A stretch of 64,000 nt of DNA. It comes from Xestospongia muta. Its lineage: Eukaryota; Porifera; Demospongiae; Haplosclerida; Petrosiidae. Both the position numbers and the translations under genes were made by a program. This document shows, in pieces, positions 1-49,139 of the stretch. A model generated the notes under the pieces. It made no database searches and had not been told where the DNA came from. It saw only the letters and a list, made by a program, of their open reading frames with translations. The stretch lies in the NCBI GenBank assembly GCA_963693285.1, contig OY848918.1:8931156-8995155 (forward strand). Direction: 5' to 3'. The number at the start of each line of letters is the position of its first letter. Positions within the stretch are counted from its first letter, which is position 1.

Positions 1-527
1 ATGGTAATGACATTTCTGTTGACAGAGACAGTAAGTTATCAATAGATCTGTTATATGTTATGGTGACTGTTCTCTCACTCCATCTCTCTTTTCTTTCACT
101 AGTTTTTATCAAAATGATTGAGTTAAGTGTTCTGTCATCTGTCATAACCAGTTTGATCATCACTATGCTATTAATTTCCATTACATTACTCGTTATATGC
201 TGTACACATAGTCGATGGAAATGTTTAAGAGCCAATGGTCGTGATCCTATTGATACTCTCTCCTCATTTGATAGAATGGAATACATTGAACCTCTCACGA
301 GTCCTTCAACAAACACAGAGCGTTCGTTAATAACAACAACAACAGCTGACAGTATTTCTATGCAGCTTAATCCAGCATATTATCAAAGAAAATATTTTGG
401 TAGACTGCCTCGTTCTCTAGCAGTTTATGAGAACCCTGATGGAGTTTTGGCAGAAACGCCAACTGAAAGGAATCGTTACATTGGTCTGGAGGAAACAAAC
501 GAAGCTTACATTACAATTCTTCCATGA
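1..527 (+). CDS. 3' end of a single-pass membrane protein with an ITAM-like tail (partial)
   Basis: Two exons are visible: 1-30 (donor gtaagt at 31) and 103-527 (acceptor ttctttcactag), joined in phase 1 to read through to the TGA at 525-527. The gene begins before the window, so the ectodomain is unknown. The last exon encodes a hydrophobic segment of about 25 residues (VLSSVITSLIITMLLISITL and onward), then CCTHSRWK as a basic stop-transfer, then a cytoplasmic tail of about 110 residues. The tail holds several tyrosine motifs: YIEP, NPAYYQRK (an NPxY type), YENP, and at the very end YIGL-six residues-YITI, which fits the ITAM spacing YxxL/I-x6-YxxL/I. A signalling or adhesion receptor is the natural inference. 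I do not recognise the family. Confidence 0.7.
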   Translation, partial: GNDISVDRDSKLSIDLLYVMVTVLSLHLSFLSLVFIKMIELSVLSSVITSLIITMLLISITLLVICCTHSRWKCLRANGRDPIDTLSSFDRMEYIEPLTSPSTNTERSLITTTTADSISMQLNPAYYQRKYFGRLPRSLAVYENPDGVLAETPTERNRYIGLEETNEAYITILP

Positions 528-1476
528 AAAAGACATTTTCATAATATTTATATTAATTTTGTTATCAATTACATCACCTTTTAATTAAATTTGCAAATAA
601 TCAAGACCTATTGTTTTTTCACACAAGACATTGTCATTACAAACACTTTGTGTGACATCTATTGTAAATTTAGTGTTGACATACAATCTTGTAACATTTT
701 AACACTCAACATTTCACATCCTGAATCAACTGTCAAGACAGAATTTTTTGTTTCATGAGATCAAAGACATATATTATCAATACCATCAATACCACATGGA
801 TAGCATCAATGAACACTCAAATAACCAAACCAGTTAATACATTCATAAAATTGACACTGGTAGAAAATGTGTACTGTAGAATGAGAGGTACATGTATAAT
901 CCTTAACTTAAACTTAAAGCATTTTCTTAAATGGAGTTTTCAATTCAAAATTTTTGAGTTTGATCCTGTAAATAACTTTAAAATTAAGGGTGGTTCTTGG
1001 TGTAACTTGACTATGATGGCATCATAACGAAATGACATAGTGATATCATCATATTGATGACATCACCTAAACTCTAAACATTATTAAGTCTATGATACAT
1101 AGTGATGTAATCATCATAGGACAAGTTGTTACATCATCATTCAAGTTATACCAAGAAGCACCCAAAATTAAGGATCATTCTGGCACTAGATACTATGACT
1201 TCAAATTATTATTGAAACAATAATGTATAGAGACTTTCAAAAAATTACATAAAACATATTAAATACTTCACTCATATCAATACCCCATACACAATATACA
1301 GTATTTGATAACTCTCAGTTCAGAGAGATGAGACAACCATTCAAAGTGTAGAAAATTAACCAGTAGTAATTATTGTCGAATAAGTTAATAATTATAACTA
1401 ATTCAAAAGTGAGAGAAAACAAAAAAAAGACTAAAGTCGATGACATGATAATGATGGAGCTATTGTTTCTAGAACA
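528..1476. other. Convergent intergenic gap
   Basis: AT-rich sequence between the 3' ends of the receptor on the plus strand and COPA on the minus strand. It should hold both 3' UTRs (AATTAAAT/GCAAATAA near 585-600). A 90-codon open stretch at 755-1027 has no recognisable similarity and no splice context. I see no gene. Confidence 0.6.
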
Positions 1477-14014
<12,538 letters not shown>

Positions 14015-14269
14015 GATTATTCAAGAATGACTGGAGTCTGTTCTGTCTCCTTACCCCAAAATTTGATCACAATGGATCCCCACAGACACGTCACAAAAGA
14101 AAAGTTTACGGAGTTAGTCTAGTATACGGAAAGATTCGGGGTTCTATAAGAGTATAAAAATTTCGGACCCAGTTGTCCGTTCCGCCGGCATTGCAACGAA
14201 TTGTTTTAGTTAGTTTGTTTTGTTGCCTCTGGGTTTAGTTTTGGTCGGTTGTTTATCTACAGCAGAAGT
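14015..14269. promoter_or_regulatory. Divergent promoter between COPA and the Ig-superfamily receptor
   Basis: Only 255 bp separate the two start codons. A TATA-like tataaaaa lies at about 14153-14160 on the plus strand, about 110 nt before the receptor ATG, followed by a locally GC-richer stretch (gttgtccgttccgccggc). The COPA 5' UTR must come from the same interval. Transcription start sites are inferred, not seen. Confidence 0.55.
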
Positions 14270-40211
<25,942 letters not shown>

Positions 40212-40372
40212 TTTAGACAAGTTTAAAGAAATCTTTTTTATTTTTATAATGACATTCTTCTTTATTATATGTATGTACAAATTTTTCATATTCTTTCTAA
40301 CATTTCTGACTTGATATCATAATTTTTTTTGTTCTAGTCATACTTACATATTTACATTTCTTTCAAGATAAA
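40212..40372. other. Short convergent gap between receptor and REXO2
   Basis: Only 161 bp separate the two stop codons, so the 3' UTRs must be short or overlap as antisense. T-rich with tttattttta at about 40237. Confidence 0.6.
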
Positions 40373-41952
<1,580 letters not shown>

Positions 41953-42172
41953 TGTACGTGCATCACTAAGAAAGAGTCTCTGTGTATAAACAATGCCAGA
42001 ATTCCTTCTGTACTTTAAACCCTTGGAGATCTGCAAGATAGAAAATTTAATAACTTGAAGATGGAAGAAGTATTATATATTATATATATTATATACCAAT
42101 TTTCCAAGACACAACATGCCAAATAGGCTGATTAGCCCCACCCACAATCTGCCACACCCACGTGGTGCAATC
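41953..42172. promoter_or_regulatory. Divergent promoter between REXO2 and CTU1
   Basis: The two start codons lie head-to-head 220 bp apart (less if REXO2 has an upstream coding exon). The interval holds a tattatatattatatatatta run at about 42073-42096 and gccccacccacaatctgccacacccacgt-type C-rich elements at about 42136-42163. Confidence 0.5.
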
Positions 42173-43357
42173 ATGGCTGTCAAGTGTAAGACTTGTGAAA
42201 TTCAAAGAGCAGCTATCAAACGTCCTAAAACTGGAGATCCTCTGTGTCGTGAGTGTTTCTTTCAAGCATTTGAAACTGAAGTCCATCACACAATTGTTAA
42301 CAACAATCTCTTCAAGAAAGGAGAGCTAGTTGCCATAGCAGCTAGTGGAGGAAAAGACTCCACTGTACTGGCTTATGTTATGAAGGTTTTAAATGAACGT
42401 TATGATTATGGTCTCAAACTTGTTTTGTTATCAGTAGATGAAGGAATTACTGGTTACCGTGACGACTCATTGGAAAGTGTGAAGAGGAATCAAGACCAGT
42501 TTGGCCTACCACTAAAAGTGGTTTCTTATAGAGACCTCTACGGTTGGACAATGGATGCTATTGTACAGCAAATAGGACTGAAAAATAACTGTACCTTTTG
42601 TGGTGTGTTCCGTCGTCAGGCGTTAGATCGTGGAGCTCTTCTGCTCAAAGTAGACAAGATTGTCACTGGACATAATGCCGATGACATAGCTGAGACTGTC
42701 CTGATGAATATTCTTCGTGGAGATATAGCCAGATTACAGCGATGTACCGATATAGTTACTGGTACAGAGGGTGCTATCCCTCGCTCTAAACCATTTAAGT
42801 ACACTTATGAGAAAGAAATAGTCATGTATGCATACTTCAAGAAATTGGATTATTTTTCTACAGAGTGCATCTATTCTCCAAATGCTTATCGAGGTCATGC
42901 CAGAACTTACCTCAAAGACCTTGAAGCTATTAGACCCAGTACTATAATTGACATTATTCATTCTGGTGACAGTTTAGGGGTGAAATCAGATGTAAAAATG
43001 CCTGTCCAAGGTACCTGCACAAGATGCGGCTATATATCTAGTCAACCCTTATGTAAAGCTTGCATACTATTGGAGGGTTTAAATAGAGGTCTCCCACGAC
43101 TTGGGATAGGTAAGGCTACTGGTAACAATCTTGCTGAACACATCAAGAAATTAGAACTAAAGGAAACTTTTGAAGGAGAACGGAAGATAATAGAGAAGAG
43201 GGAAAAACTAGCAGGTTTATGTGGATCTCGAGAGCTATCAGAAAGGTCACAATGTGAATGTAGTAGAACTGGAGGCAGTTACCTTACAGCGCATAACACT
43301 ACAAACCACCAGCCTAATACTACTGATTTTGAAAAAAGGTTAAATCTTGACTTTTAA
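42173..43357 (+). CDS. CTU1: Cytoplasmic tRNA 2-thiolation protein 1
   Basis: Single-exon gene, 394 residues from ATG 42173 ([17 protein letters not shown]). An in-frame ATG at 42116 would add 19 residues with no family counterpart, so the later start is preferred. CTU1 with CTU2 adds the 2-thio group to wobble U34 of Lys, Glu and Gln tRNAs in the cytosol, using sulfur from URM1. Visible motifs: N-terminal zinc CxxC pair (CKTC, CREC), PP-loop ATP site [32 protein letters not shown], and a C-terminal [16 protein letters not shown] zinc pair followed by [15 protein letters not shown]. The last 60 residues are lineage-specific. Confidence 0.96.
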   Translation: MAVKCKTCEIQRAAIKRPKTGDPLCRECFFQAFETEVHHTIVNNNLFKKGELVAIAASGGKDSTVLAYVMKVLNERYDYGLKLVLLSVDEGITGYRDDSLESVKRNQDQFGLPLKVVSYRDLYGWTMDAIVQQIGLKNNCTFCGVFRRQALDRGALLLKVDKIVTGHNADDIAETVLMNILRGDIARLQRCTDIVTGTEGAIPRSKPFKYTYEKEIVMYAYFKKLDYFSTECIYSPNAYRGHARTYLKDLEAIRPSTIIDIIHSGDSLGVKSDVKMPVQGTCTRCGYISSQPLCKACILLEGLNRGLPRLGIGKATGNNLAEHIKKLELKETFEGERKIIEKREKLAGLCGSRELSERSQCECSRTGGSYLTAHNTTNHQPNTTDFEKRLNLDF

Positions 43358-43640
43358 TTTCTTTTGTCCTAAGTCTATTTATCCATATAGTATGGAAATA
43401 TTCTTCATATATTAATAACTGCAGTAAGCTAAGCAACTCATTTTGAAAGTTTATTAAACTATAATGAACCAGTTGAACTTGTTAACCAGTTAAAGAATTA
43501 TTTGATAAAATTTATGCTAATAATATTTTATGAAATTTTCTTAGTTTGTTTGTAAATATCAATTGGATATTTTTGTACTTTGAATTGATTTAAAATTTAT
43601 AAAAAAGCATGTTGTGTTACCCTAACGATTCCTCCTCACT
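43358..43640. other. CTU1 3' flank
   Basis: AT-rich sequence with no recognised feature before the dispersed repeat begins. Confidence 0.5.
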
Positions 43641-43981
43641 TACCCACTGGGGCTTCCACTTAGGCTCCAGGCCTAGGATTCCCTGCTATTGCTAGCCAAC
43701 GTGGCCTGGTAACCCTCGTCCGAAGACGAGGTAATCCTGGCTGGAACTTCGCCCTCACTGCAAACCAGCCGTACGGGATTCGAGCTCTGCTGGATGTCTA
43801 AGCCAAGCAGTCATTGTAAGTAGAAACCGGGCAGACGCTGGCCCACAACACAATCTATCCAAGGTAGTTTTGGTTTCCTTTTATATGTACTTACGGTTTT
43901 GTCTTCAGGCTCTTGTGGGGCGCGACAGTGAATCGCTGTGAACTCACTAACTATAATTATCAGCATCGGTGAACAAAAGCC
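43641..43981 (+). repeat. Dispersed element, copy 1 (GC-richer, with hairpin)
   Basis: A GC-richer block in AT-rich surroundings. It contains the perfect hairpin ctcgtccgaagacgag (about 43727-43742) and gggattcgagctctgc, which resembles a tRNA box B, followed by a 150-bp 3' part starting gcagacgctggcccacaac (43831) and containing ttcaggctcttgtggggcgc. The 3' part recurs at 45418-45577 in the same orientation. A short non-autonomous mobile element, perhaps tRNA-derived, is inferred. No coding capacity is seen. Confidence 0.6.
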
Positions 43982-44785
43982 TGTTTAAATAATTAAAACA
44001 AAAACTGTATTTTTAAAGGCCAAAAATAAAACTAGTCCCATTTAAGCAAACTAGAACAACACTACTAATTATATATATAAGGTCTAATTCAATTGGGTTA
44101 TGAATACCCATTCTTGCTGGGAATGAGAACAAAACCTTTTCGTCTTCCGACACTTCAACACCAAATATAGATGGGCAAAAGGATTCATTGATAACATCTC
44201 ATAATGGTAAAAAAACACAGCAATTACTCTTTGTATAAAAGACTATTCAAATTCTAAATACTTGGATAGGGCAGCATATATGCTACTTGAGGTTATGATT
44301 CTCCAGTTTTGGTAAGTTGTTATTAATGTATGAATCTTTTACATTGTTATATCTTTATTATACCTGCTACATTAATTCTTTGTAATAATGATGACAGCTA
44401 TATTGTACATGTATCTCCTATTACAACAACAAAACTTGTATAAGTATGATTTAAATAATTGTAATACAGTAATTTATTTGCAGTGGGTCGTAATCCTAGC
44501 TACTGCAAATAAATTAAGATATGCACAGGTAGAGAAAAAGGTATTTGAAATCTGTTTGCTCCTTAATTAGTATAGATTACATATTACTAAATCACTATAC
44601 TAGTATATATAGATATTGAGATCGGATATGTATGAACAGAATACTAAGTCTAAATATTTTAGCAGTAGCTGTTACCATATATATTAACATACTCTAATGC
44701 TATTAGTGTAGTTTCTAAGCTTATGCTATAATAATTCAAACTGCAAAATATTCAAGGTAATTAATTACGTCTATTCAATTGTCAC
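43982..44785. other. Intergenic, nothing recognised
   Basis: AT-rich sequence. Short open stretches such as 44388-44570 have no similarity or gene context. Confidence 0.5.
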
Positions 44786-44820
44786 ATATGACTAATTATA
44801 TTATATATAATTAGTCATAT
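44786..44820. repeat. Perfect inverted repeat, 15-nt arms
   Basis: Arms 44786-44800 (atatgactaattata) and 44806-44820 are exact reverse complements with a 5-nt loop, directly beside the 42-bp minisatellite. Possible remnant of a foldback element. Confidence 0.8.
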
Positions 44821-45365
44821 ACTATTGAAGTCACACTCCTTCATTAGAATCTTAGCACATGACTATTGAAATCACACTCCTTCATTAGAATCCTTAGTAC
44901 ATGACTATTGAAGTCACACTCCTTCATTAGAATCCTTAGCACATGACTATTGAAGTCACACTCCTTCATTAGAATCTTTAGCACATGACTATTGAAATCA
45001 CACTCCTTCATTAGAATCCTTAGTACATGACTATTGAAGTCACACTCCTTCATTAGAATCTTAGCACATGACTATTGAAATCACACTCCTTCATTAGAAT
45101 CCTTAGTACATGACTATTGAAGTCACACTCCTTCATTAGAATCTTTAGCACATGACTATTGAAGTCACACTCCTTCATTAGAATCTTAGCACATGATTAT
45201 TGAAGTCACACTCCTTCATTAGAATCCTTATCACATGACTATTGAAATCACACTCCTTCATTAGAATCCTTAGCACATGATTATTGAAGTCACACTCCTT
45301 CATTAGAATCTTAGCACATGACTATTGAAATCACACTCCTTCGTTAGAATCCTTAGCACATGACT
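44821..45365. repeat. 42-bp minisatellite, about 13 copies
   Basis: The unit is gactattgaagtcacactc plus cttcattagaatccttagcacat, with 1-nt length variants (atctta versus atccttta). A minus-strand open frame (MKECDFNSHVLRIL repeats) follows from the unit being 14 codons long. It breaks where units lose a base, so it is not taken as coding. Confidence 0.93.
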
Positions 45366-45417
45366 CGGATACTCTTGCGAGTATGCTGGTAACCATCTCA
45401 GAGGCCATGATGCATTG

Positions 45418-45577
45418 CAGACGCTGTCCCGCAACACAACCTACCTTAGCTTGTTTTGATTTCGCTATATAGATATTTACGATTTTGTCTTCAGGCTCTT
45501 GTGGGGCGCGATACGAATCGCTATGAATTCATTAACGGCTGTTATGAATGTGATTACCAGCATCGGTAAACAAAACT
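45418..45577 (+). repeat. Dispersed element, copy 2
   Basis: Direct-orientation relative of 43831-43981: starts cagacgctgtcccgcaac, shares ttttgtcttcaggctcttgt and ggggcgcga, and ends ccagcatcggtaaacaaaa. It begins where the 42-bp minisatellite ends. Confidence 0.8.
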
Positions 45578-45735
45578 TATGAATATAATTACCAGGGGGG
45601 CGTCAACCAACAAAAGCGATGTACATATAATATGAAATTAAGGCCAAAAAAGGAAAGGTTAGACAGAACAACATTGCTAGTATGATTTAGACTCAGTATA
45701 CCATTTACAAACGTTTATTAACAAAGATGTTGACT

Positions 45736-46738
45736 TTAATTTTTGTTTGGTATATACTTGACAGCAGTAAAAGGCCATCCAGAATCCCAATTTTTGTAGA
45801 AAGCAGGTAATGGTATTCTTTTATAGCTTAGATTCAGAGTGTCAATAACTAAAAGAGCTGATGGCATACTATGATATAATGAATCAGTAATGTTGGAGGC
45901 TAGAACAAACATTGTATGACTCTCTGGATCATAGACACAGCAACCAAAATAAGTTCGTAAGTAGGGGGGAAGATCTAGCAACTTTTCTTCAGGTTTCGGA
46001 TCAGGGTGAAGCTGAGCTAGTGTTAGCTCAGATCTATTAATAGTGAATGTTTTATTAAGTTCATGATCATAACCTATACATATTGGATCTGCTGGACCAC
46101 TGACAAAAATGACATCACCAGTTGTGTAGTTAACACCAATACCAAAGGTTTGTATGTAACTTGGCAAATAATATATCAAGTGATGCTTCTGATCAACACT
46201 GTAGGGGCCATCTATAGGACCATAATCTCCTGTATAAGGCATTTGATAATCCATATCTACATGTACTACATTATGGGTTCCATTATGGCTTACCCTGCAC
46301 CAGTTCCATAATCGGTTCCCGGTACATATACCATATATAGCATTGTCTTGAGGATGATAGTCATAGTTCCAAAAGTATTGCAAATTAGGTGGTTGAAGTG
46401 GTATAGTTATTTTGATTTTTCCAGTATACATATCTAGTGCAAGAAATTGATCTACAATGCCAAGATAGACAAGTTCATTCTATAGCAAAATTGTTCTCTG
46501 TGAAGATAATATGAGGGTATGGACAGGAATAATTCCATAATTCCGTCACTTTTCCATTCAGCTCGATTTTGAAGAGAGAGACATGATTGTAATATGATTG
46601 TTTCCGAGGATCATCAATGCTAAGTGCTTTGAGTGCTAGCAGGTAGCCATTAGGTTCTATCACTTGATGATGGAGAGTAACTGCTTCAATAATTGTAACA
46701 AGACTACCAAGAAGAACAAAAATAAATGTAGAAGACAT
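45736..46738 (-). CDS. Secreted protein of unknown family, possibly beta-propeller-like
   Basis: Reading starts at ATG 46738 with a clear signal peptide (MSSTFIFVLLGSLVTIIEA). The 5' part runs to about 46475 and the 3' part from about 46473 to the stop at 45736 in the next frame. Immediately before the second frame lies ttttgctatag, a good acceptor, so a mini-intron is likely: donor aaa|gtgacg near 46554 gives a phase-0 join LNGK|NELVYLGIVDQFLALD. A one-base frameshift is the alternative. The 3' part repeats blade-like blocks (FLALDMYTGKI, YDYHPQDNAIYGICTGN, GVNYTTGDVIFVSGP, CVYDPESHTMFVLASN), suggesting a beta-propeller of about 300 residues. I do not recognise an orthologue. It lies divergent from RPS19, about 280 bp from its 5' end. 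Confidence 0.6.
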
Positions 46739-47020
46739 ATTTATTGCTGAGTAATATTTTCAATGAATACTGGTAGCTAAGTGTTAATAATTCTATTAAC
46801 ATAACTGTGATTAAGAACAATCCTTATTAGATAAGCCATGTATCATTATGTAGACTTGTCAATAAGATAGTGGTATGTATAATATTTTGTTTAATAAATT
46901 ATTTAATACTTGTGAATACAGACTAAACTGCATGGGTAATTAACTTTAATAATAATCTTAATTAATTAAATTAATTATTCTGTTTATAGTATCTAATGCG
47001 CATGCTCAAAAAGCACATGT

Positions 47021-47033
47021 CTTTTTAACTAAG
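47021..47033 (+). promoter_or_regulatory. Candidate 5' TOP and noncoding first exon of RPS19
   Basis: ctttttaactaag is followed by the donor gtaagaa at 47034. The acceptor of the next exon is atcattag at 47142. Starting translation-machinery transcripts at C followed by a pyrimidine run is typical of TOP mRNAs. The start site is inferred. Confidence 0.5.
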
Positions 47034-47169
47034 GTAAGAAAATGGCGTGTACTTTGTAGTTTCTTTTCTTTAATTTCAAGTATTTTCTTATTCTCTAATC
47101 ATTTTTTATAAGTACTGTTTCTTTATTCTCTTCTATCATTAGCTCCAGGTAGTAAGTTGAGCATACATC

Positions 47170-48578
47170 ATGCCGTTTGGAGGTGTGACAGTGAAAGACG
47201 TTGATCCTCACGAGTTTGTGAAACAATTGGCCGAATGGTTGAAGCTGTAAGAACAAACACAATAATATAGAACTATTAAATAAATAATCTAGGTTTAAAT
47301 AGATGCTGTTTAGAATATTAACAAAGGAACACTGGAAAAGTATACACTTAGTTCTCTCCAGTGTAGTATAGTATGGTTTATATTATATATAACTAATGTA
47401 ACATTTAATATAACTTAGTGGCTATTTGTACAATACAAAGAAGTGCATACTTTAATGCGAAATTAATACATTTAGGTTCTAATGTTTAGGGCATGTGGTC
47501 TAAGGTATAGTATTAATCATCATTAAAGTATGTACTTCCTATGCTGTATAAGTCAAGTAGCTACTACTTTAAATAGTACTGACATAGCTCTGGTATCACA
47601 ACTGGCTATACTACTCCATTATCCCTTAATACATGTTCCTTGTAGGAGTGGCAAGATCAAATTACCAGCGTACGTTGATCACGTTAAGACAGGTCCTCAC
47701 AAAGAGTTGTCCCCTTACGATAAAGATTGGTATTATATTCGTGCTGCAAGTATTGCACGACATATATATTTAAGAAAGGGGGTGGGGATTGGAGCTCTTG
47801 GCAAAGTCTATGGAGGTAATATTTGTATGCATATATTCTTGTACGCACACACACACACACACACACATAATTGTTAATGAAGCACAAGGTATCCCTGACT
47901 TATGTGGGTTAATAAACCATGTAGATCCCATTGGCCATGAGATCTAACTAATTTAGAGTATAATCAGAATATAGCAACATCTTAGTTGTGTTCTGAGTAT
48001 TGGTGGAAATTTTCTTTATGATTTATGAACTTCAAAATGACCAATCAGATTGGTTCATTGAAGTTACATGTGTGTGTATTATAATATATATGTTGTGATT
48101 ATAATTTATATTTAATATGTTCATTAGGTAAACAAAGAAGAGGGGCTAGACCAGGTATCTATAGACGAGCTAATACTGCTGTATTACGTCATATCGTCCA
48201 AAATTTGGAGAAGATGAGGATTCTAGATAAAGACTCAACTGGGTAAGTGAGAGAGACAGAGAGAGTAGTGACTTGTGATGTTACTACCATGCTAATACTG
48301 AGCGGGTGTGGTAACAAAATGGTTACTAATGGCAACCATTAATGCCACACCTTTATGATTGAGTAAAAACAACTGAAGTCACATTTGTTCCATTTGTTTG
48401 TATATTTATTGTGTCATTATTAATTGTGTACTCTTTTTGTCTAGTGGTCGTAAAATAACATCCGAGGGACAAAAGCACTTGGATCGTATAGCTGGACAAG
48501 TAAGTGACTGTGTTCACTATATGTCGTTACACATGTTGTATTGTGTTGTAGGTATTAGCTAACAAGAAAAATAATTGA
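47170..48578 (+). CDS. RPS19: Small ribosomal subunit protein eS19
   Basis: Component of the 40S subunit head, needed for 18S rRNA 3' maturation. Coding exons: 47170-47246, 47646-47815, 48128-48242, 48445-48499, 48552-48578; 444 nt in frame, 147 residues (human 145). Sequence markers: [20 protein letters not shown], the [20 protein letters not shown] region, [20 protein letters not shown], and [21 protein letters not shown] noncoding first exon with a TOP-like start is likely. Polyadenylation probably follows aaataaa near 48658. Confidence 0.97.
47845..47867. repeat. (CA)n microsatellite in RPS19 intron
   Basis: About eleven CA units shortly after the donor at 47816. Confidence 0.9.
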
Positions 48579-49139
48579 ACTAGTCATTGTCATTTATTTT
48601 AAAGTAACTTTTATGTTTTCAATGTTATTTCATTGAAATAGACTTTAAAAATGTTCTAAATAAAAAAAATGTTGACTACAAGTGGAAAGAGATGAGGTAT
48701 ATTCATTTTGGATGTGTTCGGTTGTCCAAATGAATAAAACATTTATTGAGAGGTGTGGATCAAGCAATAACGCTCCTTTGTGATGTTCTAGATAAGATCA
48801 GCTCTTACTTAGATTGATGTTTGAGACTGCATTTACTTGGACTGATGTTTTGGACTAGATCTAGAAGCTCTGATGTTCCGAATTGATGCAAAAGACACTG
48901 GTTGATGTGGTAATTCACTGAAAATATCCACTGGTGCTGTTTTATCACAAATACAATAGTTTCAATTATAATACATAAACTGTAAAATAACACACACACA
49001 CACCATAACAAAACAATAACACTATAATTATAAACTGCTATTATAATATTAATATATATTATATAATATGCATGATGTTAGCTGTTGCATTAGTGGGAGT
49101 GAGTGCAAAAATAATTAAAATAGTCTGTTTTTCTCTAAT
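48579..49139. other. Convergent gap between RPS19 and TMEM192
   Basis: AT-rich, presumably holding both 3' UTRs. Contains a short ca repeat near 48990-49003. No gene was recognised. Confidence 0.55.

Noticed and set aside
42616..42961. Minus-strand frames under CTU1
   Set aside because: Shadows of the CTU1 coding sequence.
43690..43800. A functional tRNA gene around the box-B-like gggattcgag
   Set aside because: I could not fold a cloverleaf with acceptor and anticodon stems; at most it is a tRNA-derived repeat.
44844..45053. MKECDFNSHVLRIL repeat protein
   Set aside because: Coding phase is lost wherever a unit drops one base; only part of the array is open.
44821..45365. CRISPR-like array
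   Set aside because: Units are contiguous 42-bp direct repeats with no spacers, in a eukaryotic genome with spliced genes; it is a minisatellite.
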